Positions 15,239-23,714 of a stretch of 64,000 nt of DNA are shown one piece after another (within the stretch, counting starts at the first letter, position 1; the number at the start of each line of letters is the position of its first letter). The translations under genes were made by a program, and so were the position numbers. The DNA comes from an uncultured Flavobacteriales bacterium. GTDB taxonomy: Bacteria > Bacteroidota > Bacteroidia > Flavobacteriales > Crocinitomicaceae. Below the pieces are notes generated by a model. That model was not told where the DNA came from. It saw only the letters and a list, made by a program, of their open reading frames with translations, and made no database searches. The stretch covers positions 1-64,000 of the forward strand of contig CAMLFH010000001.1 in the NCBI GenBank assembly GCA_946479285.1, given 5' to 3'.

Positions 15239-18200
15239 ATGGACCAGGCGCATTTTTTAAAAGGCTTCAAAAAGCTAAAAGGAATTGATCAAACAGCGGA
15301 TTTATTGCAGCAGGCGGAAATTCGTATTCACTGGAAAGGACTGATCGGTTCTTCCAAATCGATTGCGGCAGCTTCCGTTTGTGAGCAGGTTCCGGGCAAT
15401 CACTTATTTGTATTGGAAGACAAAGAAACAGCAGCTTACTTTCTCAACGACCTGGAACAATTGTACCCGGATAACAAACACATTTATTTTTACCCGGCTT
15501 CTTACCGATCACCGTATCAACTCGAAGAAACCGATAATGCGAATGTTGTTGCGCGTGCAGAAGTACTGGAAAAAGTCAATACGGGGAAAAACACCTGGAT
15601 TGTTACTTATCCGCAGGCTTTGTTTGAGCGCGTCCCAACCCAAAAGAAATTGTCCGAAAACACTATGAGGGTGGAGCGCGGGAAAACCTATTCCATCGAT
15701 TTCTTCAACGAATTCTTACTGGAGTACGGATTTGAACGTGTGGACTTTGTTTATGAACCGGGCCAGTTTTCCATTCGCGGGGGAATTGTCGATATTTTCT
15801 CGTTCTCCAATGACATGCCTTTCCGGGTAGAGTTTTTTGGTGATGAGGTGGATTCGATCCGGACTTTCGATCCCGTTTCTCAATTGTCAGTTGGAACACA
15901 CACACATTTTTCAGTGATACCGAATGTGCAGCGCCAGTTGGTGTTAAACGGAACCGGCACCTTTTTGGAATTTGTTGGGAAGCAGACTACCATCTGGCTT
16001 GCATCCAATGACCTGGTGAAAGCCACTTTGGAAAAAGATTATGAAAAAGCAGTAAAAATATACGATTCACTTCCGAAAAACACGATCAAACACAGTTTGC
16101 CCGGCGAATTATACATGCATCCTTCCGATTGGAAAGAACAGCTTCCGGTGCATTCAATTGTGGAAATAGGCCCGGAATATGCGTTCAAAGCTTCAGATAC
16201 AATTACTTTCGAAACGCTGCATCAACCCACTTTCAATAAGGATTTCGATTTACTGAAAGATGATTTGATTGCCCGCAAAAAAGCCGGATCAGAAAACCTG
16301 ATCTTTTCCAACCAGCCGAAACAGATTGAGCGTTTGTACCAAATCTTCGAAGACATTGGTGCGGAAGTAGAATTCGAACCGATGAACATTGCCCTGCATG
16401 AAGGATTTATCATTCCGTCGTTGAAACTCGTTTGTTATACCGATCACCAGATCTTTGAGCGTTATCACCGTTTCAAACTAAAGGAAGGTTTCCGCCAGGC
16501 AAAACAGGCACTGACTTTGAAGGAGATTTACAACCTGCAAAAAGGAGATTACGTGACGCACATCGATCACGGAGTGGGACAATTTTCCGGTTTGCAAACC
16601 ATTGACGTAAACGGAAAACCGCAGGAAGCTATTCGTTTGGTTTACCGTGATGGCGATGTGTTGTACGTGAGCATTCACTCGCTTCACCGCATTTCGAAAT
16701 TCACCGGCAAGGACGGAGCTGCGCCAAAGATGAATAAATTGGGAACCCAGGCCTGGGCAACGCTGAAGCAGAAAACCAAGAAACGCATCAAGGAATTGGC
16801 TTTCGATTTGATCCAATTATATGCAAAACGCAAAAGTCAACCTGGTTTTGCGTTTTCTCCGGATACTTATTTGCAAAACGAGTTGGAAGCTTCGTTCATG
16901 TATGAAGATACTCCCGACCAGTTGAAAGCAACACAGGCCGTAAAAGAAGACATGGAAAAAGAAACGCCGATGGACCGTTTGGTCTGTGGTGATGTTGGTT
17001 TCGGGAAAACGGAAATTGCTATGCGGGCAGCGTTCAAAGCTGTTGCCGACAGCAAACAAGTGGCGGTGTTGGTCCCAACCACTATTTTGAGTCATCAGCA
17101 TGCGCGCAGTTTCAAGGAACGTTTCAAGAACTTCCCCGCGAATGTGGATTACATCAACCGCTTTAAATCTGCCAAGGACATCACGGCTACTTTGAAAAAA
17201 GTGGAAAGCGGTGAAATCGACATTTTGGTAGGGACACATAAAATTGTCAGCGACAAAGTGAAGTTCAAGGATCTTGGTTTGATCATCATCGACGAAGAAC
17301 AAAAGTTTGGGGTAGCGGTGAAAGACAAATTGAAAACCCTCAAAACAACTGTCGATACACTGACTCTTACAGCAACGCCGATTCCGAGAACTTTGCAGTT
17401 TTCACTGATGGGCGCACGCGATTTGAGTATTATCAATACACCGCCGCCAAACCGCCAGCCGGTTCTCACAGAGGTCATCACCTTCAACGAAGAGAATATC
17501 CGCGATGCCATTTCGTATGAAGTGAGCAGGGGCGGACAGGTTTATTTTGTCAACAACCGTTTGGCGAATATCAAGGAAATTGCGGGAATGATCTCGCGTT
17601 TGTGTCCGGGAGTCCGCGTGGCGATTGGTCACGGACAAATGGATGGAAAACAGCTGGAAAAAGTGATGATGGATTTCATCCAGGGCGAATACGATGTGTT
17701 GATTGCAACAACGATCATTGAGTCGGGAATCGACATTTCGAATGCAAATACGATCATCATCAACGACGCACACATGTTCGGATTGAGTGATCTGCACCAG
17801 TTACGCGGCCGCGTGGGTCGTTCCAACAAAAAAGGATTCTGCTACCTCATTTCACAACCGATCAGCTTACTGACTTCCGAAGCGCGCAAACGTTTAGAGG
17901 CTTTGGTTCAGTTCTCCGACCTGGGTTCCGGATTCAACATTGCGATGAAAGATCTGGATATCCGCGGAGCCGGAAACTTATTGGGCGGTGAGCAGAGCGG
18001 CTTCATTTCCGAGATCGGTTTCGAGATGTACCAAAAGATCCTCAACGAAGCCATGGATGAATTGAAGGAGGAAGAATTCAAAGACCTTTACGACGACCGC
18101 AACACCGAAACGATGGGCGCGCATTTCGTGAAAGACTGCGTTTTGGAAACCGATTTCGAGCTGCGAATCACCGAAGATTACATCAACAACGTATCAGAGC

Positions 18201-18580
18201 GTTTGAGCATTTACCAGGATCTCGACAACCTGAACACCAAAGAAGAGATCGAAGCATACAAAAAGGATCTGATTGACCGTTTTGGTCCGCTTCCAAGAGT
18301 CGTTAAAGAACTCCTGCGTTCCTTCGAGCTGCGTTGGCTGGCCCAGGAAATCGGCTTCGAGAAACTCGTAATCAAGCAGGGCTCGATGATCGGTTATTTC
18401 GTTGCAAACTCACAATCCAAGTACTACGATTCGCCGATGTTTACGCAAGTTTTGAAGTACGTGCAAAGCAATCCGAAGGACTGCAAAATGAGTGAGAAGA
18501 ACGACAGGCTGCGCCTGCTTTACAGTAACGTGATGAATATGGACCAGGCATTTGAGCGGTTAGGGGAGATAGTGGAATAA
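15239..18580 (+). CDS. mfd: Transcription-repair coupling factor Mfd
   Basis: 1113 aa from ATG 15239 (MDQAHFLKGF). The frame can be extended to 15137, but a -7 box sits inside that extension. Mfd removes RNA polymerase stalled at DNA lesions and recruits UvrA. Domains: UvrB-like N-terminal part (about 1-330), RNA-polymerase-interacting domain opening with QKGDYVTHIDHGVGQF (about 420-), SF2 translocase with Walker A GDVGFGKTE, DEEQ box IIDEEQKFG, TATPIPRTL and QLRGRVGRS, and a C-terminal TRCF domain (about 960-1100). No truncation or missing motif seen. Confidence 0.97.
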   Translation: MDQAHFLKGFKKLKGIDQTADLLQQAEIRIHWKGLIGSSKSIAAASVCEQVPGNHLFVLEDKETAAYFLNDLEQLYPDNKHIYFYPASYRSPYQLEETDNANVVARAEVLEKVNTGKNTWIVTYPQALFERVPTQKKLSENTMRVERGKTYSIDFFNEFLLEYGFERVDFVYEPGQFSIRGGIVDIFSFSNDMPFRVEFFGDEVDSIRTFDPVSQLSVGTHTHFSVIPNVQRQLVLNGTGTFLEFVGKQTTIWLASNDLVKATLEKDYEKAVKIYDSLPKNTIKHSLPGELYMHPSDWKEQLPVHSIVEIGPEYAFKASDTITFETLHQPTFNKDFDLLKDDLIARKKAGSENLIFSNQPKQIERLYQIFEDIGAEVEFEPMNIALHEGFIIPSLKLVCYTDHQIFERYHRFKLKEGFRQAKQALTLKEIYNLQKGDYVTHIDHGVGQFSGLQTIDVNGKPQEAIRLVYRDGDVLYVSIHSLHRISKFTGKDGAAPKMNKLGTQAWATLKQKTKKRIKELAFDLIQLYAKRKSQPGFAFSPDTYLQNELEASFMYEDTPDQLKATQAVKEDMEKETPMDRLVCGDVGFGKTEIAMRAAFKAVADSKQVAVLVPTTILSHQHARSFKERFKNFPANVDYINRFKSAKDITATLKKVESGEIDILVGTHKIVSDKVKFKDLGLIIIDEEQKFGVAVKDKLKTLKTTVDTLTLTATPIPRTLQFSLMGARDLSIINTPPPNRQPVLTEVITFNEENIRDAISYEVSRGGQVYFVNNRLANIKEIAGMISRLCPGVRVAIGHGQMDGKQLEKVMMDFIQGEYDVLIATTIIESGIDISNANTIIINDAHMFGLSDLHQLRGRVGRSNKKGFCYLISQPISLLTSEARKRLEALVQFSDLGSGFNIAMKDLDIRGAGNLLGGEQSGFISEIGFEMYQKILNEAMDELKEEEFKDLYDDRNTETMGAHFVKDCVLETDFELRITEDYINNVSERLSIYQDLDNLNTKEEIEAYKKDLIDRFGPLPRVVKELLRSFELRWLAQEIGFEKLVIKQGSMIGYFVANSQSKYYDSPMFTQVLKYVQSNPKDCKMSEKNDRLRLLYSNVMNMDQAFERLGEIVE

Positions 18581-18590
18581 ATATAAATTT

Positions 18591-19034
18591 ATGCTTACAC
18601 CGGAAAGACTTCATAATGAATTAGATAAATTAATTGATGATTTGATACTTAGTATCAAGAAGAATCATATTTTAATTAAAGCGATGGATCAATCGGGGTT
18701 TGATATCAATATTCATCTCGATTCTATAGAAAGTATGATTTATTTTGGCACGGGAGGTAATCACGAGCATTTTAATCATAATCAGGCGAGTGATGAAGAT
18801 TTTATTTGGATATTGGTCTCTGCTCTTATTGGAAATACGAGAATTATAGAATACAGTTGGAATGGTAAAACCAGACGATATCAAATTGAAGAAAGGGAAT
18901 TAGGACAGGAATGGAGAATGCGTTCAAAAATGGTCTTTCCACAATGGATGTTTTGGAGAAAAAAAACAGAAATCGAAGAGGTAATAAGGGAGAACAGATA
19001 TCAACTTAAAACGATTAAATCTTCTACAAATTAA
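18591..19034 (+). CDS. Hypothetical protein, AT-rich
   Basis: 147 aa, soluble, no signal peptide or membrane segment. Begins MLTPERLHNELDKLIDDLI and has an aromatic, charged C-terminal half (MVFPQWMFWRKKTEIEEVIRENRYQLKTIK). Not recognised. It starts 10 nt after mfd and may share its transcript, but its base composition is visibly more AT-rich than mfd, which hints at a different origin. Confidence 0.6.
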   Translation: MLTPERLHNELDKLIDDLILSIKKNHILIKAMDQSGFDINIHLDSIESMIYFGTGGNHEHFNHNQASDEDFIWILVSALIGNTRIIEYSWNGKTRRYQIEERELGQEWRMRSKMVFPQWMFWRKKTEIEEVIRENRYQLKTIKSSTN

Positions 19035-19162
19035 AAAGTGACATTCAGCTTTAAGCACAGCGAAACTTAACAAAATCCTACTTTCAGTTGAGAAACACCA
19101 AAACTGAAATATTTTTCTATCTTTCGGTACAAATTTACTACTCATTGATAACCGGGAAAGCT

Positions 19163-20959
19163 ATGCACGTGAAACTAACTCAATTCATTGCAATCGTTCT
19201 GCTCCTGTTTCCGGAGATTAATTTTGCTCAAAAAAGTAAGGAGGATAGCTTGGTTAAACGGCTTGAGCAGGTTGACGGCAAGGAAAAGATCCAAACCTGG
19301 TATGCATTGGGAAACCACAGCTATTATTTTGATTTTTCAAAAGCAAGAACGTATTTTTCAAAGGGGTTGAAACTGGCCAAAACCGGTAAATTCCGATCCC
19401 TTGAAATTGAAGGGGAATGGAGCCTGGCGGGTTTAGATGATTTTTACGGAAAAAAACTCCAGTCCCTGAATCGCTTAATGAAACTGTGTCGTTCGGGAGG
19501 TTTTTCACGTAGTGACAGCTGTATCGTATTCGGTTTGATCGGAAACTCATTGGAATCATTAGGGGCGTATGAGATGTCCATTGAATATTCCAAGAAATCC
19601 TTGAAACATGAATTTAATTCGGACCGGATCGCCCGTTATTTTATGATTGAGCGCATTGCGAGGCTGCATTCCAAAATTCACCAATTTGATTCGGCGAATG
19701 TCTACTATAAAAAGGCGCTCTATCTGATTAAAAAGCACAATATTTCTCAACTGATCACGCATTGTTTGAATAATATTGGGCGCAATTACCAGGAACAAGG
19801 GAACCTGTCTACGGCAACATACTTCTACAATCGGGCAATCAGCAATTTTCATTTAAACAAAAAAACGGTAGGCGACAGCACGCTTTATGCTGTGATGTTT
19901 GACAATCTTGCAAAGATTCACGAATTGAAGGGAGAATATAAACAAGCACTTGAAAAACAGAGGGAGGCTGTTCGAATGATCCTGATCACTCAGGTGGCCT
20001 CTACAGATTTGAGGTTGAGGGTTGAATTCTTAATTCATTTAGCTGAGTCAGAGCTGCGTTTTGGACTTTTCCCGGATGCGAAAAAACACCTGGATCTTGT
20101 TCAATTGAAAGATGCAAACACAGAAATTCAACTGGAATATTACGATGCCCTTGCTGATTACTATGAAAAGAGTCGTCAGACTGAGCAGTTAATAAAAACA
20201 TTCCATAAAAGAAGAGAAGTGATTCGTTTAGTTTTGAAAGATAAATCCGTTAACTCCATGTTGAATGAGTTTGTCCGTTTTCAGAACGATCAAATGACAT
20301 TGGAATTGGAAACCCAAAAGAAAGCCAGGGAACAACTTCAATCGATCAATAGAAAAGAGCGCTTGTTGAGCACAGGTTTTTTGGCAATTCTTCTCATCAT
20401 CCTGATCGTTGTTTTTGCAGTAAACACGAAGGTGCAGCAAAGTAAAAAGCGCGCAGCCGATATTGAAAGCAAACTTCATGAAGAAAATCTGAAGTACAAA
20501 GAGTTGGAAGCTGAACGGCTCACCCTGGAACTGGAGCTGAAAAACAAAGACCTGCTTACTTTTGCAATTAATATTACCAAGAAGTTTGAGTTTACCGGTG
20601 AAATGGCTCTTCGTTTGCAGCAGCTCAGAAGGAAGCATGTCATTGAAAAAAGTGATGTAACGGAATTAATCACTTACGTAAAAAGTTTCCAGGCGGTAGA
20701 TCATGGAATGACGGGATTCCAACAGAATGTCAATGAAATTAACGACCAATTTTTACGGCGCCTTCACGAGAAATACCCGGAATTGACTCAAAATGAAAAA
20801 GAATTGTGCCTGCTGATCAAGCTCAAACTTTCCTCGAAGGATATTGCTGCCATGAAAAACATTACTTCTGAATCTGTAAATGTGCTGCGATCTCGTTTGC
20901 GCAAGAAAATGAACCTGGAAGTACGCGATGATCTATATGTCATGCTTGAGGATATTTGA
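19163..20959 (+). CDS. TPR-containing membrane regulator with C-terminal LuxR-like helix-turn-helix
   Basis: 598 aa from ATG 19163 (MHVKLTQFIAIVLLLFPEINFAQ, signal peptide). A long periplasmic tetratricopeptide-like region (about 30-385) is followed by a coiled-coil, one membrane helix (about 408-428, LSTGFLAILLIILIVVFAVN), another coiled-coil and a cytoplasmic tail. The tail ends in ELTQNEKELCLLIKLKLSSKDIAAMKNITSESVNVLRSRLRKKM, a LuxR/GerE-type helix-turn-helix. This TPR-TM-HTH layout is a known Bacteroidota regulator type; targets unknown. A TATCTTTC -7-like box lies at 19118-19125. Confidence 0.85.
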   Translation: MHVKLTQFIAIVLLLFPEINFAQKSKEDSLVKRLEQVDGKEKIQTWYALGNHSYYFDFSKARTYFSKGLKLAKTGKFRSLEIEGEWSLAGLDDFYGKKLQSLNRLMKLCRSGGFSRSDSCIVFGLIGNSLESLGAYEMSIEYSKKSLKHEFNSDRIARYFMIERIARLHSKIHQFDSANVYYKKALYLIKKHNISQLITHCLNNIGRNYQEQGNLSTATYFYNRAISNFHLNKKTVGDSTLYAVMFDNLAKIHELKGEYKQALEKQREAVRMILITQVASTDLRLRVEFLIHLAESELRFGLFPDAKKHLDLVQLKDANTEIQLEYYDALADYYEKSRQTEQLIKTFHKRREVIRLVLKDKSVNSMLNEFVRFQNDQMTLELETQKKAREQLQSINRKERLLSTGFLAILLIILIVVFAVNTKVQQSKKRAADIESKLHEENLKYKELEAERLTLELELKNKDLLTFAINITKKFEFTGEMALRLQQLRRKHVIEKSDVTELITYVKSFQAVDHGMTGFQQNVNEINDQFLRRLHEKYPELTQNEKELCLLIKLKLSSKDIAAMKNITSESVNVLRSRLRKKMNLEVRDDLYVMLEDI

Positions 20960-21566
20960 TTCCAGGTCGCTGTGAGCAATTAATTTTTACTTCTTTTTCC
21001 CTATTGAAATCTCATTTTAATACCGGATTTGTCCGAAAAGCAATCTCATGAATTGTTAAGCTGCTTTTGATTGGTGAAAAGAAAAGACCTGACCTGGGTA
21101 ACAGGCTTATAACTCACATTAATTTGTTTAATATCAATTGTTTAACAAAAAATTAATTCTAAATACACACAGCAATAATTGATACATCAAAATTGGATGA
21201 GTTAAGATCATTTACATCAAATAGCAAGGGTTGTTTAGTGTGAGTTAAGGTCAAAATTTTGCTTCAATCCGGGTAAATGAATTCCTTTGCAATGGTCACA
21301 CCGATAAAGGTGTAAAAGGTTAGGTATTGATTGGAAAGCATCTGCTTTGCGGGTGCTTTCAATCTCAAAGACGCATAGGGTTCAAAATTGGTAGTGAGGT
21401 GTTAAAGTTTAGATTGCCAATGACCACTATCGATTAGCTACACATAGAAGCATCTGTTCTACAGGTGCTTTTGTTTTTTAAATCAACGAACCGTACTCTT
21501 AAATCAATGGGGGCTGTCTCATCCGGAAAATTAAACTAGCTTGCCCCAACTTTAAATACTGCACAC
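20960..21566 (+). ncRNA. Gene-free 600 bp with a possible small RNA ending at a strong terminator
   Basis: No coding frame stands out. A Rho-independent terminator at 21448-21479 (AAGCATCTGT/ACAGGTGCTT, then TTTTGTTTTTT) lies about 490 nt after the preceding stop codon. A related hairpin AAAGCATCTG/CGGGTGCTTT sits at 21335-21359 without a T-run. A terminator this far from a gene suggests a separate short transcript in roughly 21200-21480. No promoter could be fixed and no RNA family was recognised, so this is a candidate only. Confidence 0.35.
21448..21479 (+). terminator. Rho-independent terminator with no gene directly upstream
   Basis: Ten-base-pair stem (one G-U) with loop TCT, followed by TTTTGTTTTTT. 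See the surrounding gene-free region for what it may terminate. Confidence 0.8.
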
Positions 21567-23669
21567 ATGAAATCACTCCTTTTTGGCTGTAGTCTGACCT
21601 TGCTGGCATTGAATGCTTTTGGTCAAACGAATCACCTGACTTGCAAACATGCTGATCCTTCCACGGAATCTTTGAAGCAGCTTAAATCATTGCAGAACCA
21701 TTCTCAGAAATCTACGGATCGGAAAATTATACCGGTTGTTTTTCATGTGCTGCACCAAAACGGCTATGAGAATATCAACGAGGCGCAGATTCAGGATGCA
21801 TTGCGGATCCTGAATGAAGATTTTCAAAGATTGAATGCCGATTCCATATCTATCACAACACCATTCGATACGATAAGAGGGAATGTGAATTTCGAGTTTC
21901 GCCTGGCAACCATTGAACCGAATGGCAGTGCAACAAACGGAATTGACCGGATCGTTAGTCCGCTTACAAATGTAGGAAATGAAACTGCGATGCTTAATGC
22001 CTGGGATTACCAGCGTTATGTGAATATTTGGGTGGTTAAAAACACTATTCCCGGAACTGCAGGCTTTACCAGTAATCCCTTTTTGAGTACAAATCCGTGC
22101 ACCCAGGGCATTGTGATCCTGCATGATTATGTTGGGTCTATTGGGACGGGAAATCCTTTTTTGGGTCATACACTGACGCATGAAATGGGTCATTATTTCG
22201 GTTTGTTCCATACTTGGGGAAACCAGGGCCCGGAGCAGTCCTGTAATTTCTCGGATGGGATCAATGACACACCGGTTTCAAAAGGAAATACATCTTGTAC
22301 GGTTAATATCAACTCTTGCGATGATACGAACGATGCGGCGAGCTTTGCCTATTGGGGATTCGATCCGCGGGATAATATCGAGAATTTCATGGAGTTTTCG
22401 TTTTGCACAAACATGTTCACCAAGGGCCAGGCAGAACTCATGCGCAATGTAGCAGAAAGTCCGCTTTATGGACGGGACCAGCTTTGGACTCCTGCCAATT
22501 TAGGAGTAACGGGAACAGATGGTGCAACTCCACCGGTTTCAATGGCTGCGCCGAATTCAAACTTTTCTGTTTTTGGCAGTAATAATAGTTACAATGTTCC
22601 AAATACCTACAGGATGTTTTGTGCAGGAGACAATATTCAATTTACTACTCAAAACGGATTAATTCCTTCGGGTACTACCACTTATTCCTGGTCCTTTCCG
22701 GGTGGAACACCTTCCAGCGATGTGATTGAAAATCCGGTGGTGAATTATGCAAATCCAGGGTATTACGATGTGACTTTGACCGCAACTAGTCCAAACGGTT
22801 CAACAACAACCATCAAAAATGCAATGATTTACGTGAGTGGAAACTGGCCGGAATTTACTGGGCCGACTGTTCAGGATTTCAATGCGTCGGGGAGTTTCTG
22901 GCAAAGCCAAAACCTTTTCGACGATATGGGTTATTTCCAGCGGATTCCAACAAGCGGGACTCAGAATACGGGGTGCTTTTTATTGGGAAATCACTATGAA
23001 ACCGATAGTGTGCAATTGTGTTTGAGTGATCCGATGCAGATCAATCAAAGTAAGGACAACTTGGTTTCACCTGCTTTTGATTTGTCCACTTCAACAGGGT
23101 TAACCGTCTCTTTTGATTTGGCCTATGGTTCTGCAGCTGTTCCAGTTTCTGCAACGGAGGTATTGAAGGTTTATTCTTCGAGAGATTGCGGAAAGACATG
23201 GGTGCTTAAAAAAACGCTTTCAGATACAGCATTGATTACAGCATTCTCTCCTCAAAGTTCCAATTTTGCACCGGCACAAAATCAGTGGAAACATATCTCG
23301 TTTCCATACACTTCCATAGTATCTGACACCAAAACGCGCTTCAAATTTGAGTTTATTGCATCCAATTACTCCAATAATCTTTACATCGACAATTTTGTCA
23401 TTGACGGTGTACTTGGAATTTCTGATAACGAACTTTCAGGAGTGAGTATTTTTCCGAATCCTTCACAAAAAGGTGGAACAATTGGAATTTCAGGATTGAG
23501 TGATTCAAAGTCAGACATAACAATCAGAGATATCCAGGGAAAATTGGTTTACCAAAAAGAACTAACGGGAAGCGAAGCAGAACTGAATACGGATTTGAAA
23601 TCGGGATGTTATTTGGTGGAGATCACTCAAAACGGCTCTCAATTCCTGACGAGACTGATAATCGAATAG
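21567..23669 (+). CDS. M43 (pappalysin-type) metalloprotease, T9SS cargo, copy 1
   Basis: 700 aa. Signal peptide MKSLLFGCSLTLLALNAFGQ; propeptide-like HADPSTESLKQLKSL; then IIPVVFHVLHQNG typical of M43 cytophagalysins. Zinc site HEMGHYFGLFH at about residue 204 (HExxHxxGxxH). A PKD domain (about 355-425, YSWSFPGGTPSS) and a beta-sandwich region (about 430-615) precede a T9SS type A sorting domain (GVSIFPNPSQKGGTIGIS ... FLTRLIIE). Secreted endopeptidase; substrate unknown. Followed 45 nt later by a close paralogue whose 3' end is nearly identical in DNA. Confidence 0.93.
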   Translation: MKSLLFGCSLTLLALNAFGQTNHLTCKHADPSTESLKQLKSLQNHSQKSTDRKIIPVVFHVLHQNGYENINEAQIQDALRILNEDFQRLNADSISITTPFDTIRGNVNFEFRLATIEPNGSATNGIDRIVSPLTNVGNETAMLNAWDYQRYVNIWVVKNTIPGTAGFTSNPFLSTNPCTQGIVILHDYVGSIGTGNPFLGHTLTHEMGHYFGLFHTWGNQGPEQSCNFSDGINDTPVSKGNTSCTVNINSCDDTNDAASFAYWGFDPRDNIENFMEFSFCTNMFTKGQAELMRNVAESPLYGRDQLWTPANLGVTGTDGATPPVSMAAPNSNFSVFGSNNSYNVPNTYRMFCAGDNIQFTTQNGLIPSGTTTYSWSFPGGTPSSDVIENPVVNYANPGYYDVTLTATSPNGSTTTIKNAMIYVSGNWPEFTGPTVQDFNASGSFWQSQNLFDDMGYFQRIPTSGTQNTGCFLLGNHYETDSVQLCLSDPMQINQSKDNLVSPAFDLSTSTGLTVSFDLAYGSAAVPVSATEVLKVYSSRDCGKTWVLKKTLSDTALITAFSPQSSNFAPAQNQWKHISFPYTSIVSDTKTRFKFEFIASNYSNNLYIDNFVIDGVLGISDNELSGVSIFPNPSQKGGTIGISGLSDSKSDITIRDIQGKLVYQKELTGSEAELNTDLKSGCYLVEITQNGSQFLTRLIIE

Positions 23670-23714
23670 AAACTCAAAAAATATCTGGCTAACTTGCCAT
23701 CTAAATCTAACAGT

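Noticed and set aside
21241..21420. A tRNA or tRNA remnant suggested by GGGTTCAAAATTGG
   Set aside because: No cloverleaf can be drawn from the neighbouring bases, so no RNA gene is called here.
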